Made by a program: the position numbers and the translations under genes. A stretch of DNA of 52,875 nucleotides from a virus, in IMG/VR virus record IMGVR_UViG_3300008113_000146, positions 1 to 52,875 of that record. One strand, given 5' to 3'. The notes beneath the pieces were generated by a model. That model ran no database searches and was not told where the DNA came from. It worked only from the letters and a program-made list of their open reading frames with translations. Below, one piece after another: positions 5,874 through 15,100 of this stretch (within the stretch, counting starts at the first letter, position 1; every line of letters starts with the position of its first letter).

Positions 5874-5914
5874 ATAGTAGCATTGTAACTAAGTTACTGT
5901 CAAGTCAGTTGACT
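5874..5914 (-). promoter_or_regulatory. Lysin promoter with palindromic operators
   Basis: On the minus strand TTGACA (5903-5898) and TACTAT (5879-5874) are 18 bases apart. A perfect palindrome GTAACT-A-AGTTAC (5885-5897) fills the spacer, and a second, AGTCA-GT-TGACT (5903-5914), abuts the -35 box and lies just before the rightward glycosyltransferase gene. A repressor bound here could control both directions. Confidence 0.5.
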
Positions 5915-5925
5915 AGAAAGAAAAC

Positions 5926-6942
5926 ATGAATATATCTTATTATACGATCAAAGCAGGGCTTAATCCTGCTGTAGGATATGGTTACGCTGGTAAAAATATA
6001 GTTAAATCTTTAAATAATCTAGGATATGAAGTTTCTTATGCTAATCCAAAATCTAATATACAAATAAACTTTACACAACCACATCATTTTAAATTTCATA
6101 AAGGTCAGTATCAAATTGGATACACTCCATGGGAATCTACATCTATGCGACCAGATTGGGTTGAAAGATTTAACCTTTGCGATGAGGTATGGACAACATC
6201 AGAGTGGTGTGCACAGGTATTTAAAGATAATGGAATAACAAAACCAATATATGTTTATAAGCACGGCATAGAAGATTTTTGGAAGCCTAAAAAAAGAGTA
6301 TTAAGAGAAGGTCAGCCGTTAAAGTTTTTACATATTGGAGAGCCCGCACCAAGAAAAGATGCACAGGTAGCGGTAGAAACATTTGCAAAACTTTTTGGTA
6401 ATAATCCAAATTATCATTTAACAATTAAAGCTCATCATTACAATACAACAAGAGTCTATGGGCCAAATAATGAATTTGGAAGTCCAGAACAAGTTTACAA
6501 TAACATAACATTGATAACTGAAGAATATACTGAAGCTGAATTGTTAAATTTGTATTACAGTCATCACGTTCTTATCTATCCGTCCTGGGGAGAAGGATTT
6601 GGGTTTATTCCACTACAAGGATTAGCAACTGGAATGCCAGTTATCTCAACTTATGATTGGGCTCCATATGAAAAATACATTGGTCCTTTAAAATTAAAAT
6701 CTAAACTTACGGATGAGGGTTTGCCAAAGTCTGTTGGAGATCCATACATTGGAAAAATGTTTAAACCAGATAAAGAACATTTAGAAGAACTAATGTATGA
6801 AGCAGTAATTAATTATAAAGCTTATGCTGGATATTATTTTGCTCAGTCGACTAAAATTCATGAAGAGTATAACTGGGATCAGTTGACCAATAATGCTTTT
6901 AAAAGATTAAAGAAAAAATTTACAAAGCCTCTTCCCCTTTAA
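5926..6942 (+). CDS. Family 4-type glycosyltransferase (338 aa)
   Basis: Retaining GT-B fold glycosyltransferase that would move a sugar from a nucleotide-sugar to an acceptor. The N-terminal domain shows YGYAGKNIVKSLNNLGYEV. The donor domain shows FLHIGEPAPRKD (135-145), LITEEYTEAELLNLYYSHHVLIYPSW and GEGFGFIPLQG. The usual E-x7-E motif reads E223-x7-Q231, so the second Glu is replaced. It stands alone between the divergent lysin operon and the ribonucleotide reductase. The acceptor could be virion proteins, DNA or cell wall; the sequence does not say. Confidence 0.85.
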   Translation: MNISYYTIKAGLNPAVGYGYAGKNIVKSLNNLGYEVSYANPKSNIQINFTQPHHFKFHKGQYQIGYTPWESTSMRPDWVERFNLCDEVWTTSEWCAQVFKDNGITKPIYVYKHGIEDFWKPKKRVLREGQPLKFLHIGEPAPRKDAQVAVETFAKLFGNNPNYHLTIKAHHYNTTRVYGPNNEFGSPEQVYNNITLITEEYTEAELLNLYYSHHVLIYPSWGEGFGFIPLQGLATGMPVISTYDWAPYEKYIGPLKLKSKLTDEGLPKSVGDPYIGKMFKPDKEHLEELMYEAVINYKAYAGYYFAQSTKIHEEYNWDQLTNNAFKRLKKKFTKPLPL

Positions 6943-6951
6943 AACGTTGTT

Positions 6952-6960
6952 TGGTAGAAT
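6952..6960 (+). promoter_or_regulatory. Extended -10 promoter before the reductase
   Basis: TGGTAGAAT, identical to the box at 8952-8960. The leader (about 50 bases) contains a small CCGC-AAGG-CGG hairpin and a GAAAAGG ribosome site. Confidence 0.45.
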
Positions 6961-7016
6961 AGGATCTTCACACTAAATTAATCAAACCGCAAGGCGGAGA
7001 AAAGGTAGACTTATAA

Positions 7017-8951
7017 ATGTCAAAAACTATTGCTAACCCATATGAAAATTTCATTGCATTATCAAGATATGCAAGATGGATCTCAGAAGAAAATCGTCGT
7101 GAGACTTGGGGAGAAACAGTAGATAGATATTTTTCTTTTATGCTTAACCACCTTAAGCATAATCATAATTATATTCCAGATGAAAAGCTTGTTGCGGAAT
7201 TAAAAGACGGTGTATTTCAAAGAAACGTCATGCCATCAATGCGCTCCGTCATGACTGCAGGAGCTGCATTAGAAAGAGACAATGTTGCAGGATATAACTG
7301 CTCATTTGTTCCAGTAGACTCACCTCGTTCATTTGATGAGACAATGTATATTCTTATGTGCGGTACAGGTGTAGGGTTCTCTGTTGAATACAAGTATGTT
7401 AATAAGCTTCCTGCCCTTCCAGATTCATTTGAAAAATCAGATACAGTAATTGTTGTAGAAGATTCAAAGCAAGGCTGGGCAAAAGCATATCGTGAACTAC
7501 TTGCTTTGCTATGGACAGGACATATTCCAGCAATCGATGTTTCAAAAGTAAGACCAGCTGGTGCAAGATTAAAGACAATGGGTGGTCGATCATCTGGACC
7601 ACAACCACTTGTTAATCTTTTTGATTTTACAATTGCAAAGTTTAAGAATGCAGCAGGTCGTCAGCTAAAGCCAATTGAGGCACATGATATTATGTGTAAG
7701 ATTGGAGAAGTTGTTGTTGTCGGAGGTGTTCGTCGTTCAGCAATGATTTCACTTTCTAATATTAATGATATTGAGATGGCAGCAGCAAAGTCAGGTAACT
7801 GGTGGGAAAACAATACACAACGTGCATTATCAAATAATTCAGTTGCTTACTCTCGCAAACCAGAGATGGAGCAATTTATAGCAGAATGGAAAAATCTTTA
7901 TGATTCAAAATCAGGAGAACGAGGTATATACAATGTGGCCGCAGCTCAAGCCCAAGCAGCCAAGTATGGAAGAAGAGATCCAGATATTCACTACGGAACT
8001 AACCCGTGCTCAGAAATTATTTTACGTCCTTACCAGTTTTGTAATCTTTCAGAAGTCGTATTACGTGAAAAAGATACAGTTGAGGAGGTTGCAAACAAGG
8101 TACGCCTTGCAACGATTCTTGGGACATGGCAATCAACACTAACAGATTTTAAGTATCTTCGTAAAATTTGGAAAGACAATACTGAAGAAGAGCGTTTACT
8201 AGGAGTATCGCTTACAGGTCAGTTTGGCCATAAGTTCTTTTCTGGAAAACAAGATATTAATAAGCTTGAGCAGACATTGTCTGGTCTTCGTGAATATGCA
8301 AGAACAATTAATACAGAAGAGGCTGGGAAAATTGGGATTCCTGAGTCTGCAGCAATTACATGTGTAAAGCCTTCTGGAACAGTATCTCAATTGGTCGGGG
8401 TATCTTCAGGAATGCATCCATGGCATTCACCGTATTACATTCGTACAGTACGTGGCTCAAAGGGAGATCCAATCTCTACATTCTTAAAGGAAGTTGGTAT
8501 TCCAGTTGAAGATGATGTAATGAAGCCAAATGATACTTACGTATTTTCATTTCCAGTAAAAGCACCAGAAGGTGCAATTGTTAGAAATGATTTAACAGCA
8601 CTAGATCATCTAAATACATGGCTAGTTTATCAACGTGCATGGTGTGAACATAAGCCTTCAATTACAGTTTCTGTAAAAGAAGAAGAGTGGATGGAAGTTG
8701 GTGCTTGGGTTTATAAGCATTTTGACGAGGTATCAGGAATTTCATTCCTACCGCATTCAGATCACACTTATAAGCAAGCTCCATACCAGGAAGTTTCAAA
8801 AGAAGAATACGATGCCTTGCTTGCACAAATGCCAAAGTCTATCCGTTGGGAAGACTTGTCATTCTACGAGACAGAAGATGGAACATCTACCAATGCTACG
8901 CTAGCATGCACATCTGACGGCAATTGTGAGATTGTGGATATATCCGCTTAA
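7017..8951 (+). CDS. nrdJ: Class II adenosylcobalamin-dependent ribonucleotide reductase (644 aa)
   Basis: Reduces ribonucleotides to deoxyribonucleotides, supplying dNTPs for phage replication; class II enzymes use adenosylcobalamin and need no separate radical subunit. Visible hallmarks are C95 in GYNCSFVPV, the glycine-rich MCGTGVGFSVE, the NPCSEI loop with the thiyl radical Cys331 and Glu333, the partner Cys342 (QFCNLSE) and a C-terminal cysteine pair C631/C637 for re-reduction. It resembles the monomeric triphosphate reductase type of Lactobacillus, which is nearer 740 residues; this one is compact. No cobalamin riboswitch fits in the 74-base upstream gap. Confidence 0.92.
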   Translation: MSKTIANPYENFIALSRYARWISEENRRETWGETVDRYFSFMLNHLKHNHNYIPDEKLVAELKDGVFQRNVMPSMRSVMTAGAALERDNVAGYNCSFVPVDSPRSFDETMYILMCGTGVGFSVEYKYVNKLPALPDSFEKSDTVIVVEDSKQGWAKAYRELLALLWTGHIPAIDVSKVRPAGARLKTMGGRSSGPQPLVNLFDFTIAKFKNAAGRQLKPIEAHDIMCKIGEVVVVGGVRRSAMISLSNINDIEMAAAKSGNWWENNTQRALSNNSVAYSRKPEMEQFIAEWKNLYDSKSGERGIYNVAAAQAQAAKYGRRDPDIHYGTNPCSEIILRPYQFCNLSEVVLREKDTVEEVANKVRLATILGTWQSTLTDFKYLRKIWKDNTEEERLLGVSLTGQFGHKFFSGKQDINKLEQTLSGLREYARTINTEEAGKIGIPESAAITCVKPSGTVSQLVGVSSGMHPWHSPYYIRTVRGSKGDPISTFLKEVGIPVEDDVMKPNDTYVFSFPVKAPEGAIVRNDLTALDHLNTWLVYQRAWCEHKPSITVSVKEEEWMEVGAWVYKHFDEVSGISFLPHSDHTYKQAPYQEVSKEEYDALLAQMPKSIRWEDLSFYETEDGTSTNATLACTSDGNCEIVDISA

Positions 8952-8960
8952 TGGTAGAAT
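8952..8960 (+). promoter_or_regulatory. Extended -10 promoter before holin-like gene
   Basis: TGGTAGAAT begins at the reductase stop codon's last base. The leader holds two hairpins, TTGGGA/TCCCAA (8968-8984) and GGGC/GCCC (8992-9004), then an AAGGAG ribosome site. Confidence 0.45.
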
Positions 8961-9020
8961 ATTAGTATTGGGACAAAATCCCAAAATTCTAGGGCACACG
9001 GCCCAAAGAAGGAGATTAAG

Positions 9021-9248
9021 ATGAAAAAAGATCTTAACAAGGACGGAAAGGTTACAATGACAGAAGAGATTTTAGCAGCGCTTGGAACATATGCTCGTGC
9101 ATTTCTTTCAGCAGCAATTGCTCTTTACATGACTGGTAACACAAATCCAAAGGATTTGTTGATGGGCGGAATTGCAGCCGTCGCACCAGTAATCTTGAAG
9201 GCTCTAAGCCCTAGCAATAAAGAATTCGGCTTTAAGTCAGACAAGTAA
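9021..9248 (+). CDS. Holin-like membrane protein with EF-hand loop (75 aa)
   Basis: Two hydrophobic segments (about residues 22-38 and 46-61) separated by a short polar turn (GNTNPKD), with a charged tail (KEFGFKSDK), match the size and layout of small phage holins, which would permeabilise the membrane at lysis. The N-terminus contains a complete 12-residue calcium loop, D4-x-N-x-D-G-x-V-x-x-x-E15, which I do not know as a usual part of holins. AAGGAG ribosome site. It has its own promoter and terminator. It could instead be another small membrane protein. Confidence 0.6.
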   Translation: MKKDLNKDGKVTMTEEILAALGTYARAFLSAAIALYMTGNTNPKDLLMGGIAAVAPVILKALSPSNKEFGFKSDK

Positions 9249-9268
9249 TTTAATCTAGATTAGGAACG

Positions 9269-9298
9269 CTCCTGTGCTAAAATAAGCATAGGAGTTTT
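9269..9298 (+). terminator. Rho-independent terminator after holin-like gene
   Basis: Arms 9269-9278 and 9285-9294 form a 10-base stem with one G-U pair and an AAAATA loop, followed by TTTT. The stem-loop also contains an extended -10 promoter box (9275-9283). Confidence 0.8.
9275..9283 (+). promoter_or_regulatory. Extended -10 promoter inside a terminator
   Basis: TGCTAAAAT lies within the 5' arm and loop of the terminator at 9269-9298. It would start a short leader with a TAGGAG ribosome site before the ATG at 9321. Confidence 0.4.
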
Positions 9299-9320
9299 CC
9301 TATTTAGGAGATTTTAGCAA

Positions 9321-9668
9321 ATGGCAGTACAAAAAAATTTCGAAGTAGATCAAAATACTACTTTTAGTTTTACACTTGAATACAAAGACAATGCTGGCGC
9401 ACCAATTAATTTAACAGGCGCATCAGCAAAGCTTCAAGTACGTGATAAAAAAGGTGGTACTCAACTAGCCTTTTCTCTAACATCCCCATCTGGTGGCATA
9501 ACCATAGATCCTTTACTTGGTAAGCTAACAGTAAAAATGACTCCTACTCAAACAAGCAAGTTATTCTTTCCAAAGTCTGAATACGATTTAATGTTGACAG
9601 ATTCTAATTTAAATAAAACCAAATTACTAGAAGGATTTATAACTTTGAGTAGGAGTGTAACCATTTAA
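9321..9668 (+). CDS. Tail appendage Ig-like protein (115 aa)
   Basis: First gene of the tail fibre block. The all-beta pattern (FSFTLEYKDNAGAPINLTGASAKLQVRDKKGGTQL, LTVKMTPTQTSKL, EYDLMLTDSNLNKTKLLEGFITLSRSVTI) resembles the N-terminal domain of baseplate upper proteins (BppU-like), which anchor receptor-binding proteins to the tail tip. Likely a connector for fibre proteins. The stop shares a base with the next start (TAATG). Confidence 0.6.
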   Translation: MAVQKNFEVDQNTTFSFTLEYKDNAGAPINLTGASAKLQVRDKKGGTQLAFSLTSPSGGITIDPLLGKLTVKMTPTQTSKLFFPKSEYDLMLTDSNLNKTKLLEGFITLSRSVTI

Positions 9669-10141
9669 TGATTGAAAATGTAATTGTCAACCAAACCGTA
9701 AATCAAGTATCCGTAGTAGAAAATAAAAATGAGATAAAGATTGCCTCTCCTGGCCCACAAGGTCCTAGAGGACGTACTATTCTTAATGGAGTAGGTGCTC
9801 CAGCCGCAAATCTAGGAATAGAAGGAGACTTCTATTTTAATACTGAGAATAATAATTTCTACGGACCAAAGCTGTCAGATACCACTTGGTCTACAGCTAC
9901 AGTAATTGATATAGCAACAACATCAGATCTAGGAAAAATCATGTCGTGGGAAATTGGTCAGGTTACTGGCACTTCTGGGTCATACTCAGTTGTTCTCCAA
10001 CATAACCTCGGATTCCATCCAAATGTCACAGTAAAAACAAGTGCTGGTGATGTATTGGAAACTGGAATCGATTATAATAGTATTAATCAAATAACGCTGC
10101 TTATGGCTCAACCATTCGCAGGGACAGCGTACCTGTCTTAA
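9668..10141 (+). CDS. Tail fibre protein with collagen-like segment (157 aa)
   Basis: A short N-terminal beta region (IVNQTVNQVSVVENKNEIKI) is followed by a brief collagen-like stretch GPQGPRGR (about residues 30-37), a GDFYFNTENNNFYGPK motif typical of phage fibre modules and a C-terminal domain (VVLQHNLGFHPNVTVKTSAGDVLETGIDY) that recurs in fibre tips. It probably trimerises as part of a fibre. The proline/glycine segment is a potential substrate for the phage hydroxylases. Confidence 0.65.
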   Translation: MIENVIVNQTVNQVSVVENKNEIKIASPGPQGPRGRTILNGVGAPAANLGIEGDFYFNTENNNFYGPKLSDTTWSTATVIDIATTSDLGKIMSWEIGQVTGTSGSYSVVLQHNLGFHPNVTVKTSAGDVLETGIDYNSINQITLLMAQPFAGTAYLS

Positions 10142-10153
10142 GGAGTATAGAAA

Positions 10154-11716
10154 ATGGCAAGATTATTCGTAACAGGCATTAATTTAAACAAAAATGAATT
10201 ACAAAATGCCCGCATCCAAAACTTAGGTTCAGCACCTCTGTCACCAGTAGAAGGTCAGATTTATCACAATACATCAGACCACACACTTTATTTCTACAAT
10301 GGTTCTGAGTGGATCCCTGCTTCAGGTTCTGCTGAAGTAATTCAAGATATCATTGGTCAATACGTTCTAGGCGGAACAGCTTTATCAGCAGTATACGACG
10401 ACAATGCTGGAACACTAACATTAAACTTAGATAATACTGCAGTTGCAGCAGGTAATTATGGATCTGCAACAAAGATACCAACATTTACAGTAGATGCACA
10501 GGGCAGACTAACAGCTGCTGGTGAAGTAGATGTAGCAACAACTCTTGCAATTGCTACAGATTCTGGCACCTCATCAATTGATATATTAACAGAAACACTC
10601 ACAATTGCTGGCGGAGAAGGAATTGACGTAAGTGCTTCTGGCAATACAGTTACAGTGTCTGCAGAGGATGCAACTTCAAGTAATAAGGGTGTTGCAAGCT
10701 TTGATTCAACAGACTTTACAGTAACATCAGGCGCAGTAACATTAAATGCTGAGCGTGTACAAGATATTGTTGCTGATGAAATCCTTGGCGGAACAGGAAT
10801 CGATGCAACATACAATGATTCAACTGGAAAGATATCAATTGATATTGATTCAACAGTTGTAACTAAAGATGATCAGCAAACTTTAACAAACAAGGTTCTT
10901 GGAACTAACGTAGATCTTGGTGCAGATTTAGATGCTACATCGCATAAGATTATAAATCTTGCTGAGCCAGTTAACCCACAAGATGCAGCTACAAAGAATT
11001 ATGTAGATAGCGCAGTTTCTGGTTTAGACTGGAAGTCAGCAGTGCATCTTCTTTCAACATCAAATATTTCAGATTTGACAGATCTTGCATCACTAACAAT
11101 TGATTCACATCCATTAAATGATACACACATTGGATATAGACTGTTATTGTCTGGACAAACAACAGATGCAGAAAATGGTATTTACCATATTGTTGCTGGC
11201 GGAACATCAGGAACAATCAGTCTTGTAAGACCAACAGATGCAGATACACATCAGGAGCTTATTGGCTCAGCAGTATTTGTTATGGAGGGTACCAACTACG
11301 GTAACACATCTTGGGTACAGTCAAATCACTACCTAACGACATTTGCTGGACAAGATTGGGTACAATTCTCTGGTGCTGGAGCATACATAGCAGGCGCTGG
11401 TATGACTCAAGATGGAGTAACATTTAATGTTGCTACAACAGCTGGTTCTGGAATTATTGTAAATGCTAATGACATAGCAATTGACACAACTCTTGTTGCA
11501 AGAAAGTATATTTCTTCAATTGGAGACGGAACAGCTCTTTCTTACACATTAACACATAATTTAGGGACAAGAGACATTCAAGTTCAAGTCTATGATAATG
11601 CATCTCCATATGCTCAAGTTGAAACAGATGTAGAGCATACAAGCACAACAACTGCTACAATTAAGTTTGCAGCAGCTCCAACAACAAATCAGTATAGAGT
11701 AGTTATTGTAGGATAA
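10154..11716 (+). CDS. Tail fibre protein (520 aa)
   Basis: Repetitive Thr/Ser/Asp-rich beta protein typical of phage fibres. Visible modules: an N-terminal [26 protein letters not shown] motif (residues about 33-58), a [26 protein letters not shown] module, an [10 protein letters not shown] segment and [23 protein letters not shown] near residue 280, a common fibre linker, ending in a tip domain ([19 protein letters not shown]). The central region is closely related to the next long fibre protein, which suggests module duplication. Likely receptor-binding or structural fibre. Confidence 0.75.
   Translation: MARLFVTGINLNKNELQNARIQNLGSAPLSPVEGQIYHNTSDHTLYFYNGSEWIPASGSAEVIQDIIGQYVLGGTALSAVYDDNAGTLTLNLDNTAVAAGNYGSATKIPTFTVDAQGRLTAAGEVDVATTLAIATDSGTSSIDILTETLTIAGGEGIDVSASGNTVTVSAEDATSSNKGVASFDSTDFTVTSGAVTLNAERVQDIVADEILGGTGIDATYNDSTGKISIDIDSTVVTKDDQQTLTNKVLGTNVDLGADLDATSHKIINLAEPVNPQDAATKNYVDSAVSGLDWKSAVHLLSTSNISDLTDLASLTIDSHPLNDTHIGYRLLLSGQTTDAENGIYHIVAGGTSGTISLVRPTDADTHQELIGSAVFVMEGTNYGNTSWVQSNHYLTTFAGQDWVQFSGAGAYIAGAGMTQDGVTFNVATTAGSGIIVNANDIAIDTTLVARKYISSIGDGTALSYTLTHNLGTRDIQVQVYDNASPYAQVETDVEHTSTTTATIKFAAAPTTNQYRVVIVG
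10378..10760 (+). repeat. Duplicated fibre module (copy also near 12860-13260)
   Basis: The encoded segment from [10 protein letters not shown] through [15 protein letters not shown] matches, with substitutions, the segment from GTALTKIYDD through SAEDATAGNKGVASF in the 1454-residue fibre protein. The order of submodules is the same. Confidence 0.6.
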
Positions 11717-11718
11717 AA

Positions 11719-12144
11719 ATGTCAAAGAAATTTTTAACACCGATAGCGCCACCAGCACTTACTACAGATCCTTCTGTAGCAGTACCTGGTGCAATTTATT
11801 ATAATAGCGCTACTGGCAAGTTAAGAGTTTATTCTGGCACAGAGTGGGGAAATGTATCTGCTGGGGTTCCAGTTTTAGCGGAAGCACCAATTAATCCTTC
11901 TTTAGGAGAATTATATTTTGATACATCAGAAAATACATTTAAAGGGTATAATGGACAAGTTTGGTATGATGTTGCAGGACCAAAAGAAATCCTTGAGCAC
12001 ACACACAATGGAACGACTGGTATAGTTGAAGAAGTAAACTATGGTGAGTATGTTGATGATTCTAGAATTTTTGCAAATTCAGGAAATGTCTCTTCATCTT
12101 TTATAAATGATTATATAGACGGAGGTAATGCAAGTGGCAATTAG
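11719..12144 (+). CDS. Tail fibre-associated protein (141 aa)
   Basis: Two copies of the fibre motif with the pattern PGAIYYNSATGKLRVYSGTEW (residues about 23-43) and LGELYFDTSENTFKGYNGQVW (62-82), which commonly caps or joins phage fibres, followed by a His-containing LEHTHNGTTG segment. It sits between the 520- and 1454-residue fibre genes, starts 2 bases after the first stop and overlaps the next start. Probable adaptor in the fibre stack. Confidence 0.6.
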   Translation: MSKKFLTPIAPPALTTDPSVAVPGAIYYNSATGKLRVYSGTEWGNVSAGVPVLAEAPINPSLGELYFDTSENTFKGYNGQVWYDVAGPKEILEHTHNGTTGIVEEVNYGEYVDDSRIFANSGNVSSSFINDYIDGGNASGN

Positions 12145-15100
12145 AATTCAATTACGTAGAGATACAGCAGCAAACTGGGCTACATACAATCCCATTCTTC
12201 GTGCAGGAGAAATTGGTGTTGAGACAGACACACAAAGAATTAAGATCGGTGACGGAACAGGAACCTGGTCATCAAGACCTTATATTAACGTACTTCCATC
12301 AGAACTTACAGAACTATCTCAAGACGCAGTTAATTCAGCCCTTACAGCTGGAAACGGCATTACAAAAGTTTATGACGATGCAGCAAATACACTAACCCTA
12401 TCAGTAGATACATCTGTTATTGCAAATAAAACATATGTTGACACAGCAGTTTCTAATTTAATTGACTCAGCCCCTGGAGTATTAGATACACTTAATGAAC
12501 TTGCTGCAGCAATTGGCGATGATGCTAATTTTGTAACTACAATAACAAATAATATTGCAACTGCTAAATCTGAGGCTATAACTGCTTCAAATCTATATAC
12601 AGACGGTAGAGAGACAGCAGAAATTGCAGCAAGAAATGCAGCAATTCTAGTAGCTATCAATGCTCTTACAACAACAGATATAGAAGAAGGAACAAATCTT
12701 TATTTTACAGCAGAAAGAGCACAAGATGCTGTAAACGATGCACTTGTTGCTGGAAATGGTATTACAAAGTCTTATGATGACACAGCTAATACAATAACAA
12801 TTTCCGTAACTGACTCTGTTATTACAGAAGCCGCACAAGATGCAGTAAATTCTGCTTTAACAGCGGGAACTGCTTTAACTAAAATTTATGACGACTCAAC
12901 AAATTCTTTAACAATTAATTTAGATGATACAGCAGTAAATCCAGGAGCTTACGGGTCACAAACAAAGATTCCTACATTTACCGTAGATCAACAAGGTAGA
13001 CTTACAGCAGCTGGAGAAGCAGATGTTGCTACAACCCTAGGCATATCTGGAGATACTGGCAATACTTCTATCAATCTTTTGACAGAAACAGTTCAGGTAT
13101 CTGGTGGAGAAGGAATTGATGTTGCAGTAACTAATAATACAATTACTGTATCAGCAGAAGATGCTACTGCAGGCAACAAGGGTGTGGCATCGTTTAATAT
13201 AACTGACTTTACTGTAACAGGTGGAGATGTAGCAATCAACCATGAGATGATCCAAGACGTAGTTGGTGAAATGGTAAGCACAAACTCAGAATCTGGTATC
13301 TCTGTTACATACGATGACACAAATGGTAAATTAGATTTTAATGTAGCAGATCCAACAATCACACTTTCTGGAGATGTAACTGGTTCTGCAACAATGACTA
13401 ATCTTGGTAACGTAACAATTACCACTGCAATTGAGCCAAACTCTGTAGCTTTAGGTACAGACACAACTGGAGATTATGTAGGCTCAATTTCTGGAACAAC
13501 AAATGAAATTACAGTTTCTGGTTCTGGAGCGGAAAATGCTGCGGTAACAATAGGTCTTCCAGATGATGTAACAATTACTAATGACTTATCTGTAGGTGGA
13601 GATCTTGTTGTTAGCGGAGACTTTACTGTAAATGGCACTAACTTTGCAGCAAGCGCAACATCTATCACAATTGAAGATAATATGGTTCAGCTTGCCCATC
13701 AAAATCCAGCAAATACAGTTGACCTTGGTGTTGTAGTTGCTTACAATGATGGAACAGCAAAACACTCAGGTATTGTTCGAGATGTTTCAGAAGATAAATG
13801 GAAGCTTTTTAAGGGTGTAACAACAGAGCCATCTACAACAGTAGACTTTACACAAGGCTCACTTGATAATTTAAAGGTAGCTGGTTTAGAAGCTTCTTCT
13901 CTTACAGTGGGAGATGTTTCTAATACAGAAATTGGATATTTGAACGGAGTAACATCTGGAGTCCAAGGACAAATTGATCTAAAAGCACCTCTTGATTCAC
14001 CTGATCTAACTGGAACACCAACTGCTCCAACTGCAACTGGTACAACCAATACAACACAGATTGCAACAACAGCTTTTGTTCAAACAAAGCATGGCGAAGC
14101 ATTAGATTATACAGATGCAGCAATAATCACACTTGGAAATACTAGTACTAGCACTTATGTTCCTTTGTCTAGCCTTGAACAGCCAGACGGAGTTGCAACA
14201 TTAAATAGTTTAGGTAAAGTTCCACTTACACAAATTGATACCTCTTTAATCCAAGAAAGAGTTACAGGTATTACAGATACTGAAATTGGTTATCTAAATG
14301 GCGTTACATCAAATATTCAAACACAGATTGACACCAAGGCAAATTCATCAGATATTACCGAATTAGCGCAGGATGCAGTTAATACTGCAATTGTTGCTGG
14401 AACTGGTTTAGACAAAACTTATGATGATGTTGCAAATACAATTACAATAGACATTGATTCTACTGTAACAACAAATTCTGGCACACAAACATTATCAAAT
14501 AAGACGTTAGAAAGCCCAACTATCAATGGTGCAACTATTGGCGGAAACATTGTTCCGTCTTCTAATGGTGTTTATGACCTAGGATCAAGTACAAATAAGT
14601 TTAAGGATCTGTATTTATCAGGAGCTACACTATACTTAGACACAGCGGCTCTACAGCTAGATACTGGTAATATAAAGTTTAGCCATAGTGGAAATTCTAC
14701 AACAATTCCAATTGGTGGCGGAAACCATACAGTAGCTACACTTGATGGTGTACAGACAATAAATCATAAGACATTTAATACTCCAAAGATAAATGAAGAT
14801 GTTGCTTTAACCGCAACTTCAACAGAACTTAATATTTTAGACGGAGCAACATTATCTACAACAGAGTTAAATTATGTAGATGGTGTAACATCAGCAATTC
14901 AAACACAAATTGATACAAAGGCTCCGCTAGCATCACCAGCCCTAACTGGCACTCCAACAGCTCCAACAGCGACTGCTGGAACTGATACTACTCAAATTGC
15001 AACAACAGCATTTGTTCAAGATGCAATTGAATTAGTGGTTGGTGCAGCACCAGCAGCATTAAATACTTTGAGCGAATTAGCTGATGCATTAAATGATGAT

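Noticed and set aside
6943-7016. Cobalamin riboswitch before the B12-dependent reductase
   Set aside because: The gap is only 74 bases, too short for that aptamer, and shows only a small CCGC/CGG hairpin.
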